From the NCBI GenBank assembly GCA_035944135.1, contig DASZBM010000006.1:1-64000 (forward strand): a DNA stretch of 64,000 nucleotides. Reading direction: 5' to 3'. Under the pieces are notes generated by a model that saw only the letters and a program-made list of their open reading frames with translations, made no database searches and was not told the DNA's origin. The DNA comes from Acidobacteriaceae bacterium. Its GTDB lineage: Bacteria > Acidobacteriota > Terriglobia > Terriglobales > Acidobacteriaceae. The position numbers were made by a program, and so were the translations under genes. The number at the start of each line of letters is the position of its first letter. Position 1 is the first letter of the stretch. Of this stretch, positions 51,923 to 60,852 are shown one piece after another.

Positions 51923-52488
51923 CGCTTCACCCTCTTCGCCCCTGCTTTTGTTCTTGCTCCTCCGGTTTTAATCCCCGCAGGGGATCTGCTTTTCTTTCCT
52001 GCAGCCGACAACCCCTCGACCCGCGCAATCAACCCGCTCGGCAACCGCAACCTCTTCCGCAGCTCCGCCTCTCTAGCCGCCATCTCGCCCCGGTCCGTCT
52101 CATGATCCATCCCGCTGAGATGCAGCAACCCATGCAGCAGCAGCACGCGGACCTCATCGCGCAGCGAATGACCATGCTCTCTGGCCTGCCGGGCCGCCGT
52201 CTCCAGCGAAATGGCCAGATCACCGGCAAAGCCACCCGCGTGCTCCGCCGCGAAGTCCTGCAGCGCCGGAAAGCTCAACACATCCGTAGCCTTATCCTTA
52301 CCCCGAAACTCGCGGTTCAGCCGCCGCAGCGTTCTGTCGCCCGCCAGCAGAACATCCACCTCGCCCAGCAGTCCCACGGCCGCCTGCGCCGTCTTCATAA
52401 ACCGGGCCAGCCCTGCGCGCGACAACCCCGCGGCGCTCCATGGATCGTCACCGACAGCCAGACCTCGCGGAGGTTCCATCGTCACCAT
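51919..52488 (-). CDS. ybeY: YbeY, rRNA-processing endoribonuclease
   Basis: A 189-residue zinc-dependent RNase for 16S rRNA 3' maturation. The three-His zinc site is in LLLHGLLHLSGMDHE, and NREFRGKDKATDVLSFP precedes it. The core ends near residue 150. The last 35 residues form a Lys/Arg-rich tail (GKKSRSPAGIKTGGARTKAG) not present in E. coli YbeY and possibly RNA-binding. In many genomes phoH lies directly upstream. Here phoH is 4.4 kb away with opposite-strand genes between. Confidence 0.94.
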   Translation of the reverse strand: MVTMEPPRGLAVGDDPWSAAGLSRAGLARFMKTAQAAVGLLGEVDVLLAGDRTLRRLNREFRGKDKATDVLSFPALQDFAAEHAGGFAGDLAISLETAARQAREHGHSLRDEVRVLLLHGLLHLSGMDHETDRGEMAAREAELRKRLRLPSGLIARVEGLSAAGKKSRSPAGIKTGGARTKAGAKRVKR

Positions 52489-52696
52489 GCGTCCCTACAT
52501 GCTAACGCCTGAGGATTTTTCCTGAAGGTGTGGTCAAGGCCAACACCGTTGGTGTCGTTTTCTCTCAAGGAAAACGACCTCCACAGATTCTCCCGAAACT
52601 GGTGTGTCAGGGAGAAATGCTCTAACGAAACTTCGCTTCTGTTTTGCGCACCCGGGCAACAGCTCTCGACGCCAATTCCATCCCTAAAGGAACGAC

Positions 52697-53590
52697 ATGC
52701 AGAACCGCATGCCCAATCTGTGGACTCTCGCCGGCCTGTCCGTCCCTGAACTGCTTCGCCGTACCATCGTTGAATCCTGGCGCGACGACGTCTTCGGTCA
52801 GGGCGGGCGGATGGCGTTCTACCAGTTCCTGGCCATCTTCCCGTCCCTTCTGATCGCCTTCACGCTCGTCAGCCACATCCCTCATCTCAGCCAGCACCTT
52901 CGCAACACGCTTCACGATCTCTCCACACAGCTCTTCCCCACCCAGGTCTCTCAGCTCTTTCAGGGGATGATCACCGACTTCAAACAGCGTCCGCGCGTCG
53001 GCCTTCGCCTGCTCGGCGTCTTCGCCGCCTCGGTCTGGGCTGCACACAACGGAACATGGGCGATGATCTGGGGCCTCAACCGCGCGTACGAGGTCGAAGA
53101 GAGCCGCTCCTGGTGGAACCTCACCATCACCATCGTTCTGCTGACAATCTGCCTCATCGCAATGGTGTGCATCGCTCTTCTGCTGCTCTTCACAAGCGCC
53201 TTCCTGCAGGAGCATGTCCATGGCAACACATTTTTCCTTCGCGCCCTGGAATGGCTCACAGTCGCCGTCTGTCTCTACTTCTCCTTCGCCGTTCTCTATC
53301 GCTTCGCTCCCAACCTTCGTGACCACGCCATTCGCTGGAGCACGCCCGGGGCGCTCTGCGCGCTGATCCTGTGGCTCGCGTCCACCTTCTCCGCGCAGAT
53401 CTACTTCGACCACATCAACGACTACACGCGAAGCTACGGCCCGCTGAACGGAGTCGTCATGCTCCTGCTCTGGCTCTACGCCTCAAACGGTGCCCTGCTC
53501 ATCGGCGGCGAAATGAACTCTGAGATCCAAAAGTCCGAAGCCGGCCGCTCCGGCGCCCGCACCGATCGCCACGCTGCTCGCCGCTCATAA
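52697..53590 (+). CDS. YihY/BrkB-family membrane protein
   Basis: A 297-residue protein with six hydrophobic segments and the YihY pattern: DDVFGQGGRMAFYQFLAIFPSLLIAFTLV at the N-terminal side, GVFAASVWAAHNGTWAMIWGLNRAYEVEESRSWW, and ARTYGPLNG-like TRSYGPLNGVVMLLLWLYASNGALLIGGEMNSEI near the end. The function of the family is not settled. It was once annotated as RNase BN. AAAGGA precedes the ATG. It reads away from ybeY and starts the opposite-strand insert in the phoH-ybeY block. Confidence 0.92.
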   Translation: MQNRMPNLWTLAGLSVPELLRRTIVESWRDDVFGQGGRMAFYQFLAIFPSLLIAFTLVSHIPHLSQHLRNTLHDLSTQLFPTQVSQLFQGMITDFKQRPRVGLRLLGVFAASVWAAHNGTWAMIWGLNRAYEVEESRSWWNLTITIVLLTICLIAMVCIALLLLFTSAFLQEHVHGNTFFLRALEWLTVAVCLYFSFAVLYRFAPNLRDHAIRWSTPGALCALILWLASTFSAQIYFDHINDYTRSYGPLNGVVMLLLWLYASNGALLIGGEMNSEIQKSEAGRSGARTDRHAARRS

Positions 53591-53710
53591 CGCCCGCCCC
53601 AATTTTCCCCCCACAACTCCAATCCGCGCCGAGTATATTGCTCTCCATCACTTCAGTTGAGTCACGGCCCGCGCTAAACGCTCGAGCACAAATCCTCGCC
53701 CGGAGTCCAC

Positions 53711-55000
53711 ATGCGCCCGCAGCCTCGCGTCTTCTACGGCTGGATCATCGTCCTCATCAGCGCCCTGGGCCTGTTCCTCGGGGCTCCCGTCGCCGTCTTC
53801 TCGTTCGGTATCTTCTTCAAGCCGCTCGTCGAAGACTTCCACGCCAGCCGCGCCGCCGTCTCCCTTGTCTTCTCGATCGCCAACTTTGTCGGCGCGCTCT
53901 CGCTTCCGCTTACAGGCATTCTCATCGACCGGTTCAGTCCTAAACGCGTCATCCTCATCTCCACCGTGCTCTTCGGAGCCGTCTTGTGCTCCGCACTTCT
54001 GGTCGGCACCGGCCTGTGGCAGCTATATGTCCTGTTCTCGCTGCTCGGAGTCACCATGTCCGGCGGCCCCGCGCCCGTCCCCTACACCGCAGTCATCACT
54101 CACTGGTTCGACCGCCGCCGCGGATTCGCGCTCGCCCTGTGCATGATGGGTATCGGCATCGGCGCAATTGTCGTTCCCATGCTCTCGCAGCGCCTCATCA
54201 GCGCGTACAACTGGCGCGTGGCGCTCGCCATCTTTGGCGCAGCCGTTCTCCTGGTCCCCTCGCCTGCAATCGCCATCTTCCTCAAGAACGATCCAGCACA
54301 ACTCGGTCTGCATCCCGACGGCGACATTCTCGCCACAGCGCCGCGTTCACACCGGCAGAACACGGTCGGCCTTTCCTGGCACGAGATCTGGCACAGCCCC
54401 ACCTACTGGCTTCTCCTCTGCATCTTCGTTCTGGTCGGCGTCGCGATGCACGGCTCCGTCCTGCATCTTGCCGCTATCCTCACCGATCGCGGCATCACCG
54501 CGCAGCGCGCAGCGCTTGCAACCTCGGTGGTTGGAGCTGCAGTCCTGATCGGCCGAATCGGCTCCGGCTATCTCATGGACTTCTTCTTCGCTCCGCGCGT
54601 CGCCATGCTCTTCTTCGGCGCATCGACCCTTGGCATCGCCATCCTCTGCACATCCGCCGATGGAGTTCTCACACTCCCGGCATCATTTCTCATCGGCCTC
54701 GGAACCGGAGCGGAAGTCGAAACTCTCGGCTACATGATCAGCCGCTACTTCGGCCTGCGCTGCTTCGGAACGGCATACGGCATCGCATTTGGCGCCTTCA
54801 TGACCGCCGGATCTGCCGGCGTCCTGCTCATGGGCGCCGGCTACGATCACTTCCATTCCTACACGGTCACTCTCATCGCACTCGCCGCAGCCATGCTCGC
54901 CGCTGTCCTCCTGCTCATGCTTCTCGGCCCATACCGTTTCGCTCCGGAATCGCGCGCCGATGCCCCACACGAGCCGCTCGAACTTCCCCACCCCGCGTGA
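53711..55000 (+). CDS. MFS transporter (monocarboxylate/oxalate-formate antiporter-like)
   Basis: A 429-residue major-facilitator protein with 12 hydrophobic segments. It begins FYGWIIVLISALGLFLGAPVAVFSFGIFFKPLVEDF. The loop LTGILIDRFSPKRVI after TM2 is the G-x-x-x-D-R-x-x-x-R motif, and WFDRRRGFALALCMMGIGIGA is typical of the monocarboxylate branch. The substrate is unknown. It is followed after 33 bases by an O-methyltransferase gene on the same strand, which hints at export of a methylated small molecule, an inference from neighbourhood only. Confidence 0.92.
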   Translation: MRPQPRVFYGWIIVLISALGLFLGAPVAVFSFGIFFKPLVEDFHASRAAVSLVFSIANFVGALSLPLTGILIDRFSPKRVILISTVLFGAVLCSALLVGTGLWQLYVLFSLLGVTMSGGPAPVPYTAVITHWFDRRRGFALALCMMGIGIGAIVVPMLSQRLISAYNWRVALAIFGAAVLLVPSPAIAIFLKNDPAQLGLHPDGDILATAPRSHRQNTVGLSWHEIWHSPTYWLLLCIFVLVGVAMHGSVLHLAAILTDRGITAQRAALATSVVGAAVLIGRIGSGYLMDFFFAPRVAMLFFGASTLGIAILCTSADGVLTLPASFLIGLGTGAEVETLGYMISRYFGLRCFGTAYGIAFGAFMTAGSAGVLLMGAGYDHFHSYTVTLIALAAAMLAAVLLLMLLGPYRFAPESRADAPHEPLELPHPA

Positions 55001-55033
55001 TCCCACTTGAGCCCTTCATCCAAGGAGAACTGA

Positions 55034-56056
55034 ATGTTCCCGCAGAATCCCTTAACAGCTCCCGCAATCCTGCTCAACGCGCGCAACGGGCTCATCCTTC
55101 ATCAGACCCTGTATGCCGTTGCCCGGCTGGGTGTCGCTGATTGCCTCGACAGCGGTTGGCGCACCGCCGCAGATCTCGCCCGCGAACTCCGCGTAAATGA
55201 GGACGCACTCTATCGCGTCCTGCGCCTGCTTTCCAGCCAGGGCGTCTTCGAAGAAAATGGCGACCGATCCTTCCGCAACACCGATGTCTCCTACTTTCTG
55301 CGCTCGGACGTCCCCGGTTCTCTGCGTCGCCTCTTCATCTTCTGGGGCAGCGACTACAGCTACTCCAGCCTTTCCCAAATGATGCGCACTCTCGAGACCG
55401 GACAATGTGCGCCTATGCTGCTCTCCGGCACCGACAGTTTCGAAAAACTTCGCCGCGACCCCGAGCAGGCACGCATCTTTGACGATGCCATGACCACCAT
55501 GTCCCAGCTCTCCGGCCCAGCCATCGCCGCAGCCTACGACTTCGGCGCGTGGGATAGCTTGATGGACGTCGGCGGAGGCAGCGGCATCCTCCTTTCCTGC
55601 ATCCTCCGCGCTCATCCGAATCTTCGCGGCGTTCTTGCCGACCAGGAACACGTCCTTGAACGTGCACGCGAGCGTGACTTCCTCGGCGGCGACCTTGCAC
55701 CGCGCGCTTCGATGCAACCCTGCAACTTCTTTGAAGGCATCCCTTCAGGCTGCAGAGCTTATGTCATGAAAAACATCATCCATGACTGGGACGACGAACA
55801 ATCGCGCGCGATCCTCGCCAACTGCCGCCAGGCTGTCCCTTCAAACGGCGCACTCCTCCTCGTCGAGCTTTTGGTCGGCGCCGCGAACATCCCATCCCTC
55901 GGCAAGTTCCTCGACATCGCCATGCTTTCGCTGACCGGAGGCCGCGAACGCACCGAACCCGAATACGCCACACTGCTGTCGAGTGCAGGTTTCCGGCTCA
56001 ATCGTGTCGTGCCCGTCAACTCCCAGTTCTGCGTCATCGAAGCTGTCCCGGTATAA
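55034..56056 (+). CDS. SAM-dependent O-methyltransferase (hydroxyneurosporene/plant COMT-like)
   Basis: A 340-residue enzyme. A winged-helix dimerisation domain occupies about 10-90 (LYAVARLGVADCLDSG...LARELRVNEDALYRVLRLLSSQGVF), and a Rossmann SAM domain from about 165 has LMDVGGGSGILLSCIL, followed by LADQEHVLERAR, MKNIIHDWDDEQSRAIL with the catalytic His/Asp, and LLLVELLV. The substrate is probably a hydroxylated aromatic or polyketide-like compound. AAGGAG lies before the ATG. No biosynthetic genes other than the MFS transporter are adjacent. Confidence 0.92.
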   Translation: MFPQNPLTAPAILLNARNGLILHQTLYAVARLGVADCLDSGWRTAADLARELRVNEDALYRVLRLLSSQGVFEENGDRSFRNTDVSYFLRSDVPGSLRRLFIFWGSDYSYSSLSQMMRTLETGQCAPMLLSGTDSFEKLRRDPEQARIFDDAMTTMSQLSGPAIAAAYDFGAWDSLMDVGGGSGILLSCILRAHPNLRGVLADQEHVLERARERDFLGGDLAPRASMQPCNFFEGIPSGCRAYVMKNIIHDWDDEQSRAILANCRQAVPSNGALLLVELLVGAANIPSLGKFLDIAMLSLTGGRERTEPEYATLLSSAGFRLNRVVPVNSQFCVIEAVPV

Positions 56057-56071
56057 CCGTCCGCTGACTCG

Positions 56072-56581
56072 CTAGTGCACCGCCGGTCGCGAATGCAGCA
56101 GCGTGCGATGACGTCGCATCAGCAGCACCAGAGCGCGTCGCAGATACAGCGCGATCAAGGGCATCGCAATCGACGCCACAAGGCCCCACACAATCAGTGC
56201 ATGCCACTCCCACCGCCATATCTCGTGAAACAAACGCAACGGATGATGGCTCAGATGTTCAATCTGCCTCCTGCTCAGCGGAAGCCTTCCCGTGTGGAAC
56301 AGATGCACGCCGAGATCGATGAACGGAATAAACAGAATCAGGTGCAGCGGCGCCACCACATGTGTCCCAACCAGCGACGCCACCTGATTCAGCCCCAGTA
56401 TCCACGCCAGCATCACCACCAGCACTGTCGTAAGCCCCACTGACGGATTGATCCCGATCACCATCCCCAGCGCCAGGCTCCATGCCATTCGCTTCGGCGT
56501 CACGCCACCGCGCAGCTGACGCAGCACCGGACGCAGCAACTTGCACCGAACAAACTCGCGGACAAACTCGGGCACCAGCAC
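56072..56581 (-). CDS. DUF2062-family membrane protein
   Basis: A 169-residue protein with the DUF2062 signature. SPKRMAWSLALGMVIGINPSVGLTTVLVVMLAWILGLNQVASLVGTHVVAPLHLILF is the core (here residues about 28-84, starting TPKRMAW), with three hydrophobic segments and a fourth near 125-148. The function is unknown. It starts with a GTG at 56581. On the minus strand it lies between the O-methyltransferase stop (15 bases) and the phoH terminator, so it has its own promoter somewhere in 56582-56786. Confidence 0.88.
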   Translation of the reverse strand: MLVPEFVREFVRCKLLRPVLRQLRGGVTPKRMAWSLALGMVIGINPSVGLTTVLVVMLAWILGLNQVASLVGTHVVAPLHLILFIPFIDLGVHLFHTGRLPLSRRQIEHLSHHPLRLFHEIWRWEWHALIVWGLVASIAMPLIALYLRRALVLLMRRHRTLLHSRPAVH

Positions 56582-56786
56582 AGAAACATAGGATGCTACG
56601 CCGCACCTTGAGCGCAGTGCTACAGCTCAGTTTCCAAGGGGGTTCGCAGGAGCCATTTTTCCTATGGGTCCCTGTACCTGGGAAATGTTTTCGAGCGCGG
56701 TGGTGAGTCAGCCGTCTTGTATATCCTTCAGCAAATTGATTGACGGACGCTACCGGGTGAATTCCGACTTAGAGCGCCTCTGTCTC

Positions 56787-56820
56787 AAAACAAAAGCCGC
56801 CGCCACTCGGGCGACGGCTC
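56787..56820 (-). terminator. Rho-independent terminator of phoH
   Basis: On the minus strand GCCGTCGCC (56818-56810) pairs with GGCGGCGGC (56804-56796), loop CGAGT, followed by TTTTGTTTTG. Confidence 0.85.
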
Positions 56821-56846
56821 TCAACTCTAATATCTAATCTCTGCTT
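56819..56846. repeat. Heptamer repeat patch between phoH stop and its terminator
   Basis: Four 7-base units: TCTCAAC, TCTAATA, TCTAATC, TCTGCTT, ending at the stop codon of phoH. The layout is the same as after mreB (repeat between stop codon and hairpin). Confidence 0.7.
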
Positions 56847-57871
56847 TACTGCTTCAACACCGGCTTTCGCTGCGGCTCGGAGAGCGGAATCGGCTCGGCG
56901 TCCATCGCCAACGGAAGCTGCTCGGCCTGCTTGTAGCTGTCGTACGCGCGCACAATCCGCTGCACCAGCGCATGCCGCACCACGTCGACATCCTCGAAAT
57001 GGCAGAATCGAATCCCCTCCACTCCCTCGAGCACGTGCAGCGCCTGTAGCAGGCCGCTCCTGTTCGGGTTCGGCAAATCCGTCTGCGTTAGGTCGCCCGT
57101 AATCACAGCCTTCGACGAGTTCCCCAACCGCGTCAGGAACATCTTCATCTGTTCGATCGTCGTGTTCTGCGCCTCGTCCATGATGATGAACGCATCGTTT
57201 AGGGTGCGCCCGCGCATAAACGCCAGCGGCGCAACTTCGATCACGTTCGTCTCCAGCATCTTGTCGACCTTCGCCGGATCCAGCAGATCGTACAGCGCGT
57301 CGTACAGCGGCCGAAGATAGGGATCTACCTTTTCCTGCAAACTTCCCGGCAGGAATCCCAGCCGCTCGCCCGCCTCAACCGCCGGCCGCACCAGCACAAT
57401 GCGCGAAACCTTCTTCGCCATCAGCGCGCTCACAGCCATTGCCACCGCCAGGTACGTCTTTCCCGTACCCGCCGGCCCCAGGCCAAACACCATGTCATGG
57501 ACCTCGATGGCCTCAACATACTTCCGCTGATTCGGCGTCCGCGGCTGCACCACCCGCTTCGCTCCCACGGCCCGCTGCTTGCCACTCTCCACCAGCGAGC
57601 GCAGCGTCACTGTCGAGTCCGCCACCACCATCTTCAGCAGCCCGTGCAGCTCGCCATTGTGCGGATGTACGCCGTTCCGCCGCAGGTACTCAAAATCCGC
57701 AAATATCCCCTCCACCCGGGCCACCTCTGCCGCCTCGCCCAGCACATGGATTGAATCCGAACGGAGGTCAATCTGCACCCCCAGGCCGTCTTCCATCAGC
57801 CGAAGGTTCTCGTCGCGAGTGCCGTACAGCGGCTCGATTCCGGGGGTAAGCTGCAGCGATTTTTTCACCAA
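56846..57871 (-). CDS. phoH: PhoH-family ATPase
   Basis: A 341-residue P-loop protein of the PhoH/YbeZ type: Walker A GLGPAGTGKTYLA (about 132-144), RPAVEAGERLGFLPGSLQEKVDPYLRPLYDAL, Walker B FIIMDEAQNTT, and sensor-like GDLTQTDLPN. It works with YbeY in rRNA processing or RNA decay in other bacteria. The start is a TTG at 57871 or GTG at 57868, both weak. The usual partner ybeY is present but 4.4 kb downstream, after oppositely oriented genes. Confidence 0.95.
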   Translation of the reverse strand: MVKKSLQLTPGIEPLYGTRDENLRLMEDGLGVQIDLRSDSIHVLGEAAEVARVEGIFADFEYLRRNGVHPHNGELHGLLKMVVADSTVTLRSLVESGKQRAVGAKRVVQPRTPNQRKYVEAIEVHDMVFGLGPAGTGKTYLAVAMAVSALMAKKVSRIVLVRPAVEAGERLGFLPGSLQEKVDPYLRPLYDALYDLLDPAKVDKMLETNVIEVAPLAFMRGRTLNDAFIIMDEAQNTTIEQMKMFLTRLGNSSKAVITGDLTQTDLPNPNRSGLLQALHVLEGVEGIRFCHFEDVDVVRHALVQRIVRAYDSYKQAEQLPLAMDAEPIPLSEPQRKPVLKQ

Positions 57872-58322
57872 GGTTGGACCTGACCTCCAGCAGAGAACTG
57901 CCGTTTGTTTGTCTGAGGATTAGATGTTGAAAACAGGACACAGTTGCGGATCGCGAAAGGACAATCAGCGGACGCATCACGGCTCTGGACCTGGCCGCCG
58001 CGCCTGCTTCCCGCCGCAGCCCCTGTCCCACCCGTAATGGTCAGAATTCCCAAATCTGTGCCGATTGTTGGCTGTACAGTAACCCCGCCACTTTCCCTCG
58101 TCAAGCACCATTGTGTGAAAAGAGGTACCCAACTCACTCCGTTACCTTTGGATCGCTGCACGACTACGTTCCCGGCTGGCTCGCTAACCCGCTGACTTGC
58201 TAACACACTCCCTCCCACGTTATCCTTAGGTGTTGCAGAGGATGCGGCCGCGCTGTGTCCACACCAGCCCTCCGGCCTGCAGCCCAATCTCCCGCTAAGT
58301 CCGGGTAAAAAGAGAGTTTTCG
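57872..58322. other. Intergenic region between phoH and rpsT
   Basis: About 451 bases with divergent genes at its ends, so it must hold both promoters. I see one candidate promoter for rpsT (58197-58226) and no coding frame of quality. The long leader before rpsT could carry autoregulatory structure, but I cannot define one. Confidence 0.5.
58197..58226 (+). promoter_or_regulatory. Possible sigma-70 promoter of rpsT
   Basis: TTGCTA (58197-58202) and TATCCT (58221-58226) with an 18-base spacer, 97 bases before the rpsT start. Prediction by eye. Confidence 0.3.
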
Positions 58323-58598
58323 ATGGCAAATCATGTCTCATCCTTGAAGCGCGCCCGCCAGACCGTCACCCGCACGGCCGTCAACCGCGCCAACAAGTCC
58401 AAGCTCCGCAGCGCCCTCCGCTCCATGCGCGAGTCCATCACTGCCGGCGACCACAAGTCCGCCACCGAGGCCTACCGTTCGACCGTCTCCATCCTCGACA
58501 AGAGCGTCCAGAAGGGCGTGCTCCACAAGAACACTGCCAGCCGCTACAAGGGCCGCCTCAACGCCCGCGTCAAGGCCATCGCCCCCAAGGCCGCCTAA
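58323..58598 (+). CDS. rpsT: Ribosomal protein S20
   Basis: A 91-residue basic protein of the small ribosomal subunit: [20 protein letters not shown] at the start, [19 protein letters not shown], and [19 protein letters not shown] at the end are all S20 signatures. The length is normal (about 87). It is a single gene with its own terminator, as is usual for rpsT. Immediately upstream is AAAAAGAGAG, a weak ribosome site. Confidence 0.97.
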   Translation: MANHVSSLKRARQTVTRTAVNRANKSKLRSALRSMRESITAGDHKSATEAYRSTVSILDKSVQKGVLHKNTASRYKGRLNARVKAIAPKAA

Positions 58599-58619
58599 GC
58601 GTCTTCCACCCGACACACC

Positions 58620-58645
58620 AAGGCCGGCATCAGCCGGCCTTTCTG
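58620..58645 (+). terminator. Rho-independent terminator of rpsT
   Basis: Stem AAGGCCGG / CCGGCCTT (58620-58641) with loop CATCAG, then TTTCT. Confidence 0.88.
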
Positions 58646-58665
58646 ATTCCGCCATCCCGAGTCCG

Positions 58666-60465
58666 CTACCTCGAGCTCGACTGCTGCGTTGGTGGCGATT
58701 TCACCTTCTCCACCGTCTCGCCCGGCCCCAGCAGCGTCGGCGGCTTGCGCCTCGCCGCATCGCCCGGTCCCGCATCACTCGCCGCTGCTCCCGCATCCCC
58801 ACCTGCCGGACCATCTGCTGCCGCGCTCTGATTCGAGTGCGCAACATCCTTCCTCATCGCGGCCATGGCTGCCTCATCGCTGATCGAACTCGCCGACTCA
58901 TCCGCAGCCGCAACCTTCCCGCCGCCATCCCCGCTGCCACCAGACCCGCCCGCGGCCGGCCCCGTCAGCGACACATCCTCCTTCTTCGCCTCCGCCGCAG
59001 GCGCCGCGCTCGCACTCGCCGGAGCCGGCGTCGCCGAAGAAGCCACATCCGTCGTCGTCGCACTATCGCCAGCCTCGCCCGCCTCTTCCATCTTGGCGAG
59101 CGTCACCTGCGCCTCAGACTTCGGCGGCGAGAAACTCTTCGCCAGCTCCAGGTCCTTCACGTCCTGCGCGCTCGGCTGCGGCAGCTTGAACACCATCACC
59201 GTCCCTGCGCTCACCGCGGCAGCCACCATTCCGTCGTCACTCAGGTCGAAGTTCTCCGCGAACCGGGTCACCGGCGTCGTGGGCACCCTCAGCAGCAGGT
59301 CTCCGCTCTCCGTCTGGTACACCCGCATCTCCTGCGTCGCTCCATCCGGAATCATCGACCCCAGCATCAGGTCTCCGGTCGGTGACACGATCCGGCTCAT
59401 CGCGAACCTGCCCGCCTCCGGCGCAAACACCATCTCCGGTACGCCGTACGTTCCATTCAGCGTCTCTTCCCAGGTCTCGTGCCCATCCATCCCGAACGAC
59501 TGCATCCTCGACCGCGTGTCCGACACCCTGCACGTGAACGCCAGAAATTCGAAACGGCTCACCATCTGCAACCGGGGCAGGCAGCTCGAATCCAGTTGCG
59601 TGATCTTCACCTCGCGCCCGCCGAACTCGTTGAACGTCACCGGCCAGCGCCCATGTCCACCATCATCCGGCCACAGGTATCCGTCCCCATCCATCGGCAG
59701 CAACACCGGCTGCGGTGATTTCACCACTCCTGCCGGCCTCACTTTGAGCGGAACATCCGGGGCATCGCCCCCGCTCACCCGATAAAAATCCACCATCACT
59801 ACCTGCCGCGGGTCGGTCACAATCATCCCGCTCTTCGAAGGCACCACCATGTCCTTCGTCTTCGGCGCGATCGTCTCAACCGTCACCACGCTCTTGTCCG
59901 GCGAGATCATCGCCGCTACCGGAATTCCCTCCCGCTTCGGAAACGGTATGAGTCGCAGGGGATCATCCGCGTGCAGTCTGTTCTCCGGCAACAGCAGAAA
60001 CAGGTTGTTCTTCCTGCGCACCAGGAAGCGGCCCTTGCCCAACCGCCACAGGTAGCGGCTGTGGTCGTTCATCTTCCAGTCCGCGCGTGCCAGGATCCTT
60101 CCCGTCGGCAGCTCCACCAGCTCCGCGGCCACCATGCGGCACTCTTCTTCAGGAGAGTCACTCGGGTCGCGCGGCACCAGCCCGCGCGAGCTGAACGTCA
60201 GCAGCAGATGCGTGTCATCCACCAGGTCCAGCGTCAGCATCGAGCTGCCCACCTGCAGAAACGCCTGTGGAATCGCGGGCACACCCAGCGTCCCCAGCGA
60301 CATCGTCACCCATGGCTGTATTGTTGGGTCTCGTCTATCTGCAGGCCGCTCCGCACCCCACGCGGTCGCGCTCAACATCACCAGCGCCGCCGTCACGCAC
60401 GCGCCAATCAATCTGCCGCCAACCCGGCAGGCAGAGCCTTCCGTTTGTACGCTGGCCCGGATCAT
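58666..60465 (-). CDS. Exported protein of unknown function, probable beta-propeller with low-complexity tail
   Basis: A protein of about 599 residues with an N-terminal signal sequence (GRLIGACVTAALVMLSATAWG) and a body of repeated beta-strand blades. Each has patterns like L-x-D-x-T-x-L-L-x-F, ISPDKSVVTVETI and FDLSDDGMVAAAVSAGTVMVFKLP, which resemble WD40/YVTN-type propellers. The last 130 residues are Ala/Gly/Ser/Glu-rich and probably disordered. No enzymatic motif is seen. The frame extends to 60693, but the ATG at 60465 behind GGCGG (or 60480) gives a proper signal peptide. Many acidobacterial exported proteins look like this. Confidence 0.65.
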   Translation of the reverse strand: MIRASVQTEGSACRVGGRLIGACVTAALVMLSATAWGAERPADRRDPTIQPWVTMSLGTLGVPAIPQAFLQVGSSMLTLDLVDDTHLLLTFSSRGLVPRDPSDSPEEECRMVAAELVELPTGRILARADWKMNDHSRYLWRLGKGRFLVRRKNNLFLLLPENRLHADDPLRLIPFPKREGIPVAAMISPDKSVVTVETIAPKTKDMVVPSKSGMIVTDPRQVVMVDFYRVSGGDAPDVPLKVRPAGVVKSPQPVLLPMDGDGYLWPDDGGHGRWPVTFNEFGGREVKITQLDSSCLPRLQMVSRFEFLAFTCRVSDTRSRMQSFGMDGHETWEETLNGTYGVPEMVFAPEAGRFAMSRIVSPTGDLMLGSMIPDGATQEMRVYQTESGDLLLRVPTTPVTRFAENFDLSDDGMVAAAVSAGTVMVFKLPQPSAQDVKDLELAKSFSPPKSEAQVTLAKMEEAGEAGDSATTTDVASSATPAPASASAAPAAEAKKEDVSLTGPAAGGSGGSGDGGGKVAAADESASSISDEAAMAAMRKDVAHSNQSAAADGPAGGDAGAAASDAGPGDAARRKPPTLLGPGETVEKVKSPPTQQSSSR

Positions 60466-60852
60466 AGGAACCGCCTGCATTACTCTTGCACAAATCCCCC
60501 GCGCTCTGCCAGTGCCGGGGTCCCCGTGGAACTGTGCGCTGGGGGACGGAGTGCTCAGGTCCGGCGGGTGCTCGAAGAACCCCAACTCTGCCCTTGCCGC
60601 GAAAACCGCTCGAGCCTTTTCCACCCGATCCAACAACCAGCAGAACTGGCACATTTCCCGCCGGCCAACAGCGTACACGCCTTCGCTCCTCATATTGTCA
60701 TCCGAATGTCATCCCGGCCACGAGGGCCTGGGAACCTGGCACTGGACCCGAAACCTGGCCGTTGGTCACCGAAACCCCCGTCACGGAACCACAGCCCCAT
60801 CCATTCGTATACAAATATCAAGGCTACCCGCCACACCTCGGAGACTCTCGTT
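60466..60852. other. Divergent promoter region between the propeller protein and the M13 peptidase
   Basis: About 387 bases. The propeller gene frame stays open through 60693, so part may be coding if the longer start is used. That part has no protein-like character. No repeat or clear promoter was seen. Confidence 0.4.

Noticed and set aside
59971-60852. Upstream extension of the M13 peptidase frame
   Set aside because: The translated stretch is Arg/Gln/His-rich without domains and runs opposite the propeller gene. The signal peptide starts at 60853.
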